From positions 55,774,327 through 55,838,326 of the forward strand of contig OY829539.1 in assembly GCA_963691705.1 (NCBI GenBank): a DNA stretch of 64,000 nt, in the 5' to 3' direction. Shown here piece by piece: positions 1 to 10,100 of this stretch; position 1 is the stretch's first letter, and every line of letters begins with the position of its first letter. Made by a program: the position numbers and the translations under genes. Origin of the DNA: Viola odorata (lineage: Eukaryota > Streptophyta > Magnoliopsida > Malpighiales > Violaceae). The notes beneath the pieces were generated by a model. It ran no database searches, was not told the DNA's origin, and saw only the letters and a list, made by a program, of their open reading frames with translations.

Positions 1-1672
1 ATAAATAAAAATCTATTCGTGGAGTCAAAGCTGCACACGAATGAGCAGAAAATTAAAACATATTCGTTGATATAATCATCATGCAAACAAATTAATTAGA
101 ATTCTAACGATTCTAAATAACATGCATACAAATAAACAATAAATTAAATTAACAATTCTAATAAAGGAAAAATGAGCTTTAAAGTTCAAGTTCAGAAATT
201 TATCACCGATATCGACGATGGTGAAATATCCACTCGGGACGGTAATTGTAAATTCGATGCCTACAAAAATACGAAGAAAAAGTTAGTACCGATTTAATTA
301 AAAGGGCTTGGGCCGTAGCCCATTTCTTTCATTTTTCTCTTCATGGGCCGCAGCCTATTTTCCTTTTTCTTGGTTGGGCCGCAGCCCATTTTTATTTTCT
401 TTCTTTGGTTGGGCCGAAGCCCAACCCCTCTTATTCCTTCTCCCTCATTTTTAACCCATTTCTTCTCCTCTTTTCATTATTTAGGGCTGCACACAGCCAT
501 CTCCTTCTTTCTCTATTTCTTTTTTTTTTCTTCAATTTAGGGCTGCTGCCGCAGCCCTCTCTTCTCCTTCTCCCTTATTCTTTTTCTTTTCCATTCTAGG
601 GCTGCAGCCGCAGCCCTCTACTCTCCCTCTCATTCATTTTTTCTTATTCTTTCTTCAACCGGACCAGCAGTGAGCGATGGCAGTTCGGCGGCTGCAGCGG
701 AGGGAAGGAGCGGCGGCTGGTCGAGCAGCGGCGGCGGTGATGGCTGCGACGGCTGAGGTGAGTATTTTGGTTGGATGGCCGACGGGTTTGAGCGACTGGG
801 TAGCTGGATTTTTCGGGTTTGGTTGGATGGCCGACGGGTTTGAGCGGCTGGGTAGCTGGATTTTTCGGTGTTGGGTGGTTGGGAAGCAGATGGCCGCGGC
901 GGCGGTGCGCAGCGGCGGAGGTGTGTGGCCGGCTGGTGATAAAGGAACGGCCGTGAGCAGCAGTGGTAGTGCGGCGCGGCGGTGCTGGTTGGCCGGATTG
1001 ATGGTCCGATTGGCTGATTGATTTTTGTGCTGGAGTTTGGGTTGACTGAGGAGGTGCGGTGATGCGGTTTTGCTGGGTCGGGTTTGATGGGGGTTAATTT
1101 GGTTTTGGTTTGTTGGTTGTTCGGGTGTTAGGCAGTGATGGTTTCGGGAGGATCGGGTTTGGGTTTAATTGAATTAATTTGGGGGGAATAATGGAATTAA
1201 TTGATTTGGTGTGGGTTGGATTTAATTTGGGAAAGAGGGATCGGGATTTGGATTTGGCAGGGGATGGTTTGAATTGATTTGGGGGAATTGTAATGGCTCC
1301 CTCTCCCCTCATTGAAATTGGGTGGCTCTTTATAACGGGGATCCAATTGAAATTGGATCCGTTGGTATTTTGAAAGAAAATGGAGAAGGTGTCCGTTGGT
1401 GTCTTTGAAAAAAAAGGATGAGTGTGTCGGCTCTATTTTGAAAATGGAGGAGAAAAGTCGTTGTGTGTGTACGGGAAAAATATTTAATTTTGTTCGAACC
1501 AACGGTCCGAAAAATCTCGTTTGAAATTGATAAAAAAAACTAGAACAGAAAAATAATAAAAATACGAATGAAGCGGAATAAAACACGAATAATAATAATT
1601 AATAAAAACGTGAAAATGTTCTGATAAATAGTGATAATTTAAATTATTCGTGTCAAAAATCGGGTAGCAACA
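1..1672 (-). repeat. 3' LTR of the Tat/Ogre-like element (partial, cut by window start)
   Basis: This segment matches 8865-10536 with three substitutions seen by eye, at 230, 649 and 857 (partners 9094, 9513 and 9721). It ends with CA at 1671-1672, which reads TG on the element strand. It contains a run of short GGGCCGCAGCCC-type palindromes (about 305-620), a GC-rich stretch (about 670-1010) with a 52-bp tandem duplication (766-817 and 818-869), and an AT-rich end. The open frames across it are not credible proteins. Confidence 0.9.
766..869. repeat. 52-bp tandem duplication inside the LTR
   Basis: Two adjacent copies of 52 bp (766-817 and 818-869) differ by about one internal base plus the edge. 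The same pair is present in the other LTR at 9630-9733, so the duplication predates this insertion. It lies in the GC-rich part of the LTR. Confidence 0.85.
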
Positions 1673-1688
1673 GTTGCCCCCTCTTTAC
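1673..1688 (-). other. Polypurine tract of the Tat/Ogre-like element
   Basis: Read on the minus strand, the bases next to the 3' LTR are GTAAAGAGGGGGCAAC followed by TGTTGC. A purine-rich run directly abutting the TG of a 3' LTR is the plus-strand DNA priming site of LTR retrotransposons. Its position fixes the element's orientation as minus. Confidence 0.75.
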
Positions 1689-1738
1689 TGTCTTATCAAA
1701 AATAAAGTGTAACTGAAATTTTTGATGAGCAGTAAAGA
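1682..1738. repeat. Inverted repeat (hairpin) beside the polypurine tract
   Basis: The arm at 1682-1703 and the arm at 1718-1738 are complementary over two blocks of nine bases (TCTTTACTG/CAGTAAAGA and ATCAAAAAT/ATTTTTGAT), separated by a short bulge. The loop is about 14 nt. A second GGTTGCCCC follows at about 1740-1748, mirroring the polypurine tract. Confidence 0.7.
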
Positions 1739-1862
1739 CGGTTGCCCCAGTGCCACGAATGTTTTAGATGCAAAATGATATATGAGGACCTCAATCTTAG
1801 AAAAAGGAAATGGCTCCATTTGGATACCATGATGGAGAAATGCAAATAGCGAAAATGTGATC

Positions 1863-2530
1863 TTACCTCCACTCGGGCGTTTTGCAGAAATATAAATTGC
1901 TGAAATGTAAATTTACCTCCACTTGGACGTTCGAATATAAATCGGGCTCCCTTCGGATGCTGATGCTGAAATTTAAATTGCTTAAATGTAAACGTACCTC
2001 AATTCGGATGTTGGCGTGGGAATTTAAATTGCATGAAAATAAATTCAGCTCCATTCGGACGCCGATGGCTCCACTCGGATGCCTTGCAGGAATGTAAAAT
2101 GCGGCTTCACTCGGACGTCTCCCCTCGAATACCACGATGCATAAACATAAATCCAGCTCTACTCAGACGCTTGTGGCTCCACTCGGATGCCTTGCAAATT
2201 CAGTTCCACTCGGACACTGATGACTCCACTCGGACGTCTTGAAATAACGGCTCTACTCAGGTGCCGACAACTCCACTCGGATGTTGGAAAATTCAGCTCC
2301 ACACGGACGCTGATGGCTCCACTCGGATGCCTAAAAAACTCAGTTCCACTCGGACACTGATGACTCCACTCGGATGTCTTACAGAAAGTAAAATGCGGAT
2401 TCACTCGGACGTCTCCCCTCGAATACCGCGATGCATAAATATAAATCCAGCTCTACTCAGAAGCTGGTGGCTCCACTCGGATGCCTCGCAAGTTTAGTTC
2501 CACTCGGACACTGACGCTGATGCTGTTGGG
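1863..2530. repeat. Degenerate tandem repeats of a CTCCACTCGGATGCC-type motif in the element's 3' untranslated region
   Basis: The motif CYCCACTCGGAYGYC, with close variants, recurs about every 20-40 bp. A larger ~300-bp duplication is superimposed: about 2092-2200 resembles 2390-2490, including the shared block GTCTCCCCTCGAATACC. The block lies between the pol remnant and the 3' LTR. Open frames across it are products of the repeat and are not treated as genes. Confidence 0.75.
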
Positions 2531-2599
2531 ATGATGATAATCATGACTGACTCTGCAAAACAAAGGTTGAATTCATCAATATTAGTAAGCTTTAAAGCA

Positions 2600-3670
2600 T
2601 TTGATTTTTTTTGAAAGGTGGGGATTTTGTATCACCGCACAATATTTTTGAAAGGTGGGGTTTGAACCACCACACGATTTTTGAAGGGTGGGGTTTGAAC
2701 CGCCACGATTTTTGAAAGGTGGGGTTTGAACCGCCACATGATTTTTTTGAAAAGTGGGATTTTTGAACCGCCACACGATTTTTTTAAAAAACCACCACAC
2801 AATTTGAAAGGTGGGGTTTGAAACGCCACGATTTTTGAAAGGTGGGGTTTGGACCGCCACGTGATTTGACTTTTTAAAATGTGGGGTTTGAACCGCCACA
2901 CGATTTTTGAAAGGTGGGGATTTTGTACCACCGCACAATTTGATTTTTTGAAAGGTGGGGTTTAAACCGCCACACGATTTTTGCAAGGTGGGGTTTGAAC
3001 CGCCACAAGATTTTTGAAAGGTGGAGTTTTTTGAACCACCACATTATTTTTTGAAAGGTGGGGTTCGAACCGCCACACGATTTTTCTTAAAATGTGGGGT
3101 TTGAACCGCCACACGATTTTTTGAAATGTGGCGTTTGAACCGCCACACGATTTTTGAAATGTGGGGTTTGAACCACCACACGATTTTTTTGAAATGTGGG
3201 GTTTGAACCGCCACACGATTTTTGAAATGTGGGGTTTGAACCGCCACACGATTTTTTTGAAATGTGGGGTTTGAACCGCCACACGATTTTTCTTAAAATG
3301 TAGGGTTTGAACCGCCACACGATTTTTTTGAAATGTGGGGTTTGAACCGCCACACGATTTTTTGAAAGGTGGGGTTTAAACCGCCATACGATTTTTGTAA
3401 CGTGGGGTTTTAAACCGCCACATGATTTTTGAAAGGTGGGGTTTGAACCGCCACATGATTTTTGAAATGTGGGGGTTTTGAACCGCCACATGATTTTTGA
3501 AATGTGGAGGTTTTGAACTGCCACATGATTTTTGAAATGTGGGGGTTTTGAACCACCGCACAATTTTTGAAGAGTGGGGTTTGAACCGCCATACAAGATT
3601 TTTGAAGAGTGGGGGTTTTGAACCGCCACACAAGGTTGAAAAGTGGGGGTTTGAACCGCCACATCATTTT
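2600..3670. repeat. Minisatellite of about 33-36-bp units, roughly 30 copies
   Basis: Units of the form GAAAGGTGGGGTTTGAACC, then GCCACACGATTTTT, repeat head to tail with length variation in the T run and substitutions such as GGTGGGG/ATGTGGGG and CGCCAC/CACCAC. The core GTGGGGTTTGAACCGCCAC is a near-perfect palindrome, so each unit could fold. The array is between the integrase remnant and the polypurine tract. Plant Tat/Ogre elements are known to carry variable tandem repeats in this 3' region. Several overlapping repeat-peptide open frames here are artefacts. Confidence 0.9.
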
Positions 3671-3689
3671 TTTGATCGATCATCGCCAT

Positions 3690-4170
3690 TCATGTCGGTA
3701 AGTATTAAAGCCATTTTCCGAGAATGTGTGCTTGATCACATAAGGACCTTCATACTTGGGAGCCCACTTTTCTAGATCGTCCTCCTGATGAGGAAAGACC
3801 TTTTTCACTACTCACTCCTCGGCTCTGAACTCGCGAGGTCGCTCTTTCTTTTTATAAGCATTAACCATCCTCATGGCCGTCAATCATTACCCTATTCATA
3901 CCTCTCTTTCGCCCAATAGGATTCTTCCTGATTCAGCCAAGACTTTAACAGAAGGACTTTCCACCTCGAGTGGAATTACTGCTTCCATGTTGTAAACTAG
4001 GGAATAAAGAGTTGCCTCCCATAGAAGTGCGAATAGCACTATGATAAGCGTGCAAAGGAAAAGGAAGCATGTCGTGTCAATCCTTATAAGTGATCACCAT
4101 CTTCTGGGTAATCTTCTTCAAGTTATTGGTTAGCTTCACTATGCCATTCATCTTGTGACGGCCAGATGAG
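3690..4170 (-). pseudogene. Integrase remnant (late core and C-terminal domain), Tat/Ogre type
   Basis: Translating the minus strand gives, in order, LKKITQKMVITYKD, a stop where the family normally has tryptophan, HDMLPFPLHAYHSAIRTSMG, then after a frame change LYSLVYNMEAVIPLEVE, and near the end KWAPKYEGPYVIK. These are the late catalytic-core and C-terminal signatures of Tat/Ogre integrases (family knowledge). The catalytic DD part is absent. Stops and frame changes make it dead. On its 5' side it abuts the block at 4180-4800 directly, which marks a large deletion. Confidence 0.8.
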
Positions 4171-4179
4171 GAGATTCGA

Positions 4180-4800
4180 TGTCGTCGACTTGGACTCATG
4201 CTTCATCGGAATGCAATGCTCAAATGTATTAGGGTAGCGACCCGACGTATCTTTATACGATTGTACGAATACATCCATTTACTCATTGAGGAGTGAAATC
4301 AACTTCTCCTAGAGTTCGAGATCATTCCAATCTCGACTATTTCACTGCTTGCCCCCAAGTTCACCTCCTGATGGGTGCTTTTATGACCTTTCTACTAATT
4401 GGGCTGACCTGTGTGGAGCCTCAATCTCATCCTCCATTGCGGCGATAATCTCTTTTAAGAGAGACGTTTGGGAAGCATGGTAGTGGTCCAATTTACATGT
4501 TGGCTCTCCAGACCTTTTCAATGAGTTTCATGATGGTTCTTTTTCTCCATGAGTATAAATATGGAATGTCGAAGTTATATTGACCCAAGTAGATCTCTAG
4601 TTGATGATCTTTGGGGATTCTATTGTACTATTCTTGAGAACCATGGGCTTGCTTCGCTTTTCAACTTCATTGGAGATATAACACCTCCCACTCTTGGTCA
4701 TGCCCCCCAATTTTAGCAATGGTGGAAGAAGGAAGATGAAAGATGGAGGATCCCATAATTGACAGCCTTCCCTAGCTTTTAACAAAGCTAGAGTCCCCGC
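4180..4800 (-). pseudogene. Remnant of the gag-pol linker and pre-RT region, Tat/Ogre type
   Basis: On the minus strand, GMTKSGRCYI (about 4670-4700) matches the TRSGR motif usual near the protease of this lineage. Downstream, EKLISLLNE, a stop, then MDVFVQSYKD (about 4250-4310) matches the segment that normally precedes RT (LISLLKEY-DVFAWSYKDM type). The protease active site, RT and RNase H that should lie around and after these pieces are not found. At least two in-frame stops are visible. Confidence 0.65.
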
Positions 4801-5350
4801 CCCTTACGTTTCTTTTCCAAAATCCAAACTCCTCAAGATAAAGATAAACATTGTTCAAGTCCGAATAAAATAGAAGTAGATTGTTTTGTTCAAAAGAGGA
4901 TAATCCCTAAAAGGATGCAATCTTAGATCACGAATGATCTTCTCTGTCTGTCTCCAGTTGTCCAATCCATTCTTTTGGCTCAGAGTCCCGTGACTCATAC
5001 CACATCACGTTTTTGGCATACTTGGCAATCTTAGCTAAGATTGGTCGTTTGTCTGATTTTTGCTCTAGAGATAGCTTTTCTCTTATTTCCTCCGGCGCAA
5101 ATCCAGCTGTCATCCACACTCCAGTAATAGTATTTCAATACTCCTAGCTTTACACGTTTTTAGATCGGCAGACTTTAGGCAAGACTGCACCCAAGATCGC
5201 TAGTTTGTGCTGAAAGCTGATATTTTCTTCATTCCCATGAAAGACACCATTTTTACCATAAACAAGGTAGTTTTAAGATGGTAAAAAAATCATGAAATCA
5301 GACGTCAATCAGCAGTTTCTTCCATTACCGGCCTCGTTGGGGTAGCGACA
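4800..5350. other. Interior of the Tat/Ogre-like element, no recognisable domain
   Basis: A 63-residue minus-strand open frame (4928-5119) is present but resembles nothing I recognise. By position this would be the linker between gag and protease. I see no conserved motif. Confidence 0.4.
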
Positions 5351-5559
5351 ACTTCACGCCCATAATCTGAAAGGGATCGCATGCGAATCCTTACTAGAAA
5401 TATTCTGGACAATCTTAGAAAAAACTAACTCGCAAGGAGCCGTGGTAGGAGCACATGTTTGGGATACATGCTTGAAGGAATAAAGGGTGGGAAAGCCTTC
5501 TTTGATAACATCGACCTCTTTTGTCCCATGAGTTTTCTTCTCAACCATGGATGCCTCCA

Positions 5560-6420
5560 AAATCTATCAACTATTCCACATTCTGTAAGAAGATCGCACA
5601 ATCCTGGATTCTATGCTTACTTGCCCCCAGGCAAAATAAACAATCTTCACAATCTTGGATTCTATGCTTACTTGCCCCCAGGCAAAATAAACAATCTTCT
5701 CAAATTATCCTCTGAATGTCGCAGATATCTTCCTTTGACTAGCGCAAAGAAAAGCTTTTCTCGTGGTAACCCCAACGCTTAAAGGAAAGGGATCATCAAT
5801 CTTCTTGACTGAAATAATATTCACTCCTTCATCACCTAAGGAATGATTCGGAAGAGGGTTGATTGTTGTGTTAAGCCCTTTGTTTAATCCTTCGAAGAGG
5901 ATCCATCCGCACTTGATCAAGTGACGAACCTGTGCCTTGAAAGATGGAACAATTCTTTAGAGTGTGACTCCGAGTTCCCGCATGGTATGCATATGTAACA
6001 TTAGGATCGAACCCCTTCGGGAGATAAGCTTGGAAAGGTCGGATTGGAGTTGGTATGATCTAATCGGCTGCTTAGAAGATGCTCGTAGATTTTTGGAAGA
6101 GGTAGTAGTGGCTCGATAGTTTTGGTTATCTTGGTTTTTTTGTGTTCTTTGGTGGGTTATATGGTCTTATTTGTATGTGTTGTGATATTTGTAGTGGGGA
6201 TGATGGGAAAAGTGGAAACGTTTCTTGGTTCCGACGATAGTTTTGGTGATTTTGATTGGGAATTATTATTATTATTTTTTTGGTTCTTTGGGGGGGTCAT
6301 ATGGTCTTTTGGTGAATCTTTCGAAGGAGGCCCATCCACATTTGATCAAGTGACGAACATGTGCTTTAAAGGCGGAATAATACTCTAGAGTGTAATCCGG
6401 AGTTCCTTGTCCAATTGCGC
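5560..6420 (-). pseudogene. Degenerate gag (C-terminal half), Tat/Ogre type
   Basis: A minus-strand frame at 5705-5920 reads IKCGWILFEGLN and then NPLPNHSLGDEGVN, the gag C-terminal segment that follows the CCHC-like finger in this lineage. It parallels SGWISFEGRN in the better preserved gag at 11156-12169. The DNA at 5890-6110 and again at 6305-6400 both resemble 11190-11450 (for example TTTGATCAAGTGACGAAC-type sequence), so part of gag is duplicated in degenerate form. A 51-bp tandem duplication sits at about 5601-5702. No continuous reading frame survives. Confidence 0.65.
5601..5702. repeat. 51-bp tandem duplication in the gag remnant
   Basis: TGGATTCTATGCTTACTTGC occurs at 5605 and again at 5656, and the surrounding 51 bp is repeated almost exactly. 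It lies inside the decayed gag/linker region. Confidence 0.8.
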
Positions 6421-6490
6421 CAATTACAGATTAGGGCATAGAGGGACTCGTGATAGTAGGCCCCGTTGTATGAATGGAAGAGGCGGATAA

Positions 6491-6742
6491 TCAAGTGTCA
6501 TCTTGTCCCATTCTTTTTGCTTGTAGTACCCGTTTTGAAGTAGTTTGGAGTTGCTCCTTTAGCTCTGCTATCCTCATGACCAGTTCTGTCCTTTTCTGTG
6601 TTTGAAGAGCTTTCGGGGGAATAGTTCTATCTTTAACCTTCCTTGAAAGGATATAAATTAAAATCGCAGAAGAGAGAATAATGGCAATAACGAAGCAATT
6701 TGGAAAATATACATGCGATATATCATGGCAATAATGAGGCAA
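6491..6742 (-). pseudogene. Probable gag N-terminal remnant with coiled-coil-like segment
   Basis: The minus-strand frame has no ATG at its left edge; the first ATG gives MRIAELKEQLQTTSKRVLQ, a heptad-like segment similar in character to the start of Tat/Ogre gag. The upstream in-frame part is hydrophobic and is probably leader sequence. Assignment rests on position (between the primer-binding site and gag) and composition only. Confidence 0.35.
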
Positions 6743-6812
6743 ATTGGAACATATACATGGGATATATTCATGAATGATGAAGCAAATTGGAACATATACA
6801 TGCGATCATGAT
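6692..6812. repeat. Three tandem units of 43-44 bp in the element leader
   Basis: Units start at 6692, 6736 and 6779, each beginning GARGCAAWTTGGAA and continuing AATATACATG or CATATACATG. They lie upstream of gag on the element strand. Confidence 0.75.
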
Positions 6813-7178
6813 GCATATGCTAGGGTAATTGCAACTACTTCTAACTGGCTGAAAGGCTCCCGGACGATACCATAGAAGTGGTCCCTCAGTAAATGGATAT
6901 GTGATTGCTGACCGAAACATAAAGGAATCGGGGCGCTCACCCATTTAGGGGTTCTAGTCCGAGTTAGGGTTCATGAAAGCTGACTGGGACCCAAGTCCTC
7001 AGGGCTTCACTAATACCAACCTAATCCTATTTGGGAAGGCCCGGCGAAAGGGCATTATGCGTGATGTGAATGAGAAGACAACAGTTGATATCTAAGCGAA
7101 TAAATAAATAATAACAATAAACACCTCAAGCAAATAATTCCGGCTTCGACCCTAAGATCCCCAGTGAAGTCGCCAAAC
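6813..7178 (-). other. 5' leader of the Tat/Ogre-like element
   Basis: This stretch joins the 5' LTR to the gag remnants and has no open frame of note. The primer-binding site is at its right edge. I see nothing else recognisable. Confidence 0.5.
7156..7175 (-). other. Primer-binding site of the Tat/Ogre-like element
   Basis: Three bases after the 5' LTR the element strand reads TGGCGACTTCACTGGGGATC. It starts with TGG, as required to pair with a tRNA CCA end. From memory it resembles the arginine-tRNA type reported for Ogre-like elements and is clearly not the initiator-Met type. The tRNA identity is not verified. Confidence 0.65.
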
Positions 7179-10100
7179 TGTCGCGCCGTCGCGAGTGAAA
7201 TTCGGGACGCAAAGAAATTCACATAACAATGAAGTCGCCACCCTATTTTTTCTAAGGTTTAGGGAAACCTAAAAGTCTGAAAAAGAAGAAGAAAATAAAA
7301 CAAAAACTAAGGCACAAATAAAAAGGGTCTAAACTCGAGAACAACGGTTCGGGGTCGTTTTATGGACTTGGGAAGGTGTGAGGCACCCAAGTCTCATCCT
7401 AAAAAGGTTACCGGTTCTAAAAAGAGGTGTTTTAAAATCATGTTAAAAACAAGTAATTTGGGGCCCTCAGGGGGGATCGTCGCTTTAATTCTTTAGTTGG
7501 TTCGGTTGATTTTATCCTAATTATTGTCGAGTTGTTAAAAAGAAAATAAACATTTTATCCTCTAAAAAAGAAAAAGGTCGGTTTGCATACCTATTCCGGT
7601 TATATTTAATCGAGTTCAAAAATTAGTCAGATTACATGCAAGATTGATTAAGTGAAATTACTACCATTTTATTATTAATCTTTACTAAAGCGACGACCCT
7701 AGTAAATCATAGACGAATCACGGCGATCGAAATCACTATCATCACAGATGAGTTACTACATCATCGGGCAAATGCATATGATTAATCCTATTTACTAGGT
7801 GATTCTAAGCATGCATAGACTAGCAAAATACCATTTATATGAATGCGAGAAAACACGTTGAAAAGAGAAAAACTGGGAAGTGGGGTCGAAGCCGCGCACA
7901 TAACACATTCGTCAAAGATAACATTAATACATCCATGAGCATAAAGTAAATATCAAGGGATTGCTAAATTTAAACGATCACGCAACATTAAAGATTTAAA
8001 TCTCATTTTAGAAGGTAGCTCTAATGATAAGGGGGATTAAATATGGAGATATTTTCTACGAGTTGGGCTTAGAGCCCATTTACTATCTTTCCGCTTTCAA
8101 ATGATTATTTTCTTTGGTGATTTACTATCTTAAAATTTTTGAGGGAACCTGAGTTATTGGAAAAGATTTAAATCCTATTGTTTTGATTACTACTTTGTTT
8201 TTTTTTTTTTTTATTGATTTTATTCATTTTTTATTTTTAGGGATTTATTTAAGATTTGAGGATTTTAGTAATTAATAATCATGCACTTAGATTAAAGCGT
8301 GATGTTTGATTACTAGTCCTATTTAAATTTCATGCATTTAATAAAATAAACGTGGAGTAATTACTAAGCCTAGTTCATTCAAGCAAGGGTCGATTTGGAG
8401 TGAAATTATTAAAGGGAGTTATTAATCAAATTATTCTCATGCAATCAAATTGATTTTAATACTAAGAATTTTAAATAATCATGCATACAAATATATACAA
8501 AAATCATCGAATAAATAAAAGGGTGAGGAAAGTGTACTTGAAGGCGAATATCAATTAACTCTAACCTACAAAACCGAGGTTAGTTGCACAAGCAATAAAT
8601 AATTTAGCAATTCAAATAAATGAGGAGTGAGCTCTAAAGCTCGAGTTTGGAAAATCGTCACCAATATTGAAGTCGGTGAAGCATCCGATACCTTCTCGTT
8701 CCTCCCGTATGTACCTGAAAAGGACGCCGGGGGGTTCCTTGGCGTATACACTCCGACGATCAAGTCAGTCGAAAGTCATTACGAATGCATAATAATATAT
8801 ATTGTTGATGCACATAAATATATCCATATTTGATGTGCATAATGCATAAAGCGCGTTCACAAGCATAAATAAAAATCTATTCGTGGAGTCAAAGCTGCAC
8901 ACGAATGAGCAGAAAATTAAAACATATTCGTTGATATAATCATCATGCAAACAAATTAATTAGAATTCTAACGATTCTAAATAACATGCATACAAATAAA
9001 CAATAAATTAAATTAACAATTCTAATAAAGGAAAAATGAGCTTTAAAGTTCAAGTTCAGAAATTTATCACCGATATCGACGATGGTGAAATATTCACTCG
9101 GGACGGTAATTGTAAATTCGATGCCTACAAAAATACGAAGAAAAAGTTAGTACCGATTTAATTAAAAGGGCTTGGGCCGTAGCCCATTTCTTTCATTTTT
9201 CTCTTCATGGGCCGCAGCCTATTTTCCTTTTTCTTGGTTGGGCCGCAGCCCATTTTTATTTTCTTTCTTTGGTTGGGCCGAAGCCCAACCCCTCTTATTC
9301 CTTCTCCCTCATTTTTAACCCATTTCTTCTCCTCTTTTCATTATTTAGGGCTGCACACAGCCATCTCCTTCTTTCTCTATTTCTTTTTTTTTTCTTCAAT
9401 TTAGGGCTGCTGCCGCAGCCCTCTCTTCTCCTTCTCCCTTATTCTTTTTCTTTTCCATTCTAGGGCTGCAGCCGCAGCCCTCTACTCTCCCTCTCATTCA
9501 TTTTTTCTTATTATTTCTTCAACCGGACCAGCAGTGAGCGATGGCAGTTCGGCGGCTGCAGCGGAGGGAAGGAGCGGCGGCTGGTCGAGCAGCGGCGGCG
9601 GTGATGGCTGCGACGGCTGAGGTGAGTATTTTGGTTGGATGGCCGACGGGTTTGAGCGACTGGGTAGCTGGATTTTTCGGGTTTGGTTGGATGGCCGACG
9701 GGTTTGAGCGGCTGGGTAGCGGGATTTTTCGGTGTTGGGTGGTTGGGAAGCAGATGGCCGCGGCGGCGGTGCGCAGCGGCGGAGGTGTGTGGCCGGCTGG
9801 TGATAAAGGAACGGCCGTGAGCAGCAGTGGTAGTGCGGCGCGGCGGTGCTGGTTGGCCGGATTGATGGTCCGATTGGCTGATTGATTTTTGTGCTGGAGT
9901 TTGGGTTGACTGAGGAGGTGCGGTGATGCGGTTTTGCTGGGTCGGGTTTGATGGGGGTTAATTTGGTTTTGGTTTGTTGGTTGTTCGGGTGTTAGGCAGT
10001 GATGGTTTCGGGAGGATCGGGTTTGGGTTTAATTGAATTAATTTGGGGGGAATAATGGAATTAATTGATTTGGTGTGGGTTGGATTTAATTTGGGAAAGA

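Noticed and set aside
343..1021. Plus-strand open frames in the Tat/Ogre-like LTR, including an alanine/arginine-rich 114-codon frame (677-1021)
   Set aside because: They lie within an LTR, are low-complexity, run opposite to the element and match no known domain.
2600..3670. CRISPR-like array
   Set aside because: Units are contiguous and variable with no unique spacers, and the context is a plant retrotransposon.
2582..3689. Several overlapping minus-strand open frames with repeated FKPH/NRVAVQTP-type peptides
   Set aside because: They are translations of the 33-36-bp minisatellite in different frames, with no non-repeat domain.
6122..6388. 88-codon hydrophobic plus-strand frame
   Set aside because: It lies antisense over degenerate gag sequence; its hydrophobicity comes from T-rich repeats.
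8198..8215. T run near 8200 as a LINE poly(A) tail
   Set aside because: No flanking duplication and no adjacent LINE coding sequence; it sits inside the LTR.
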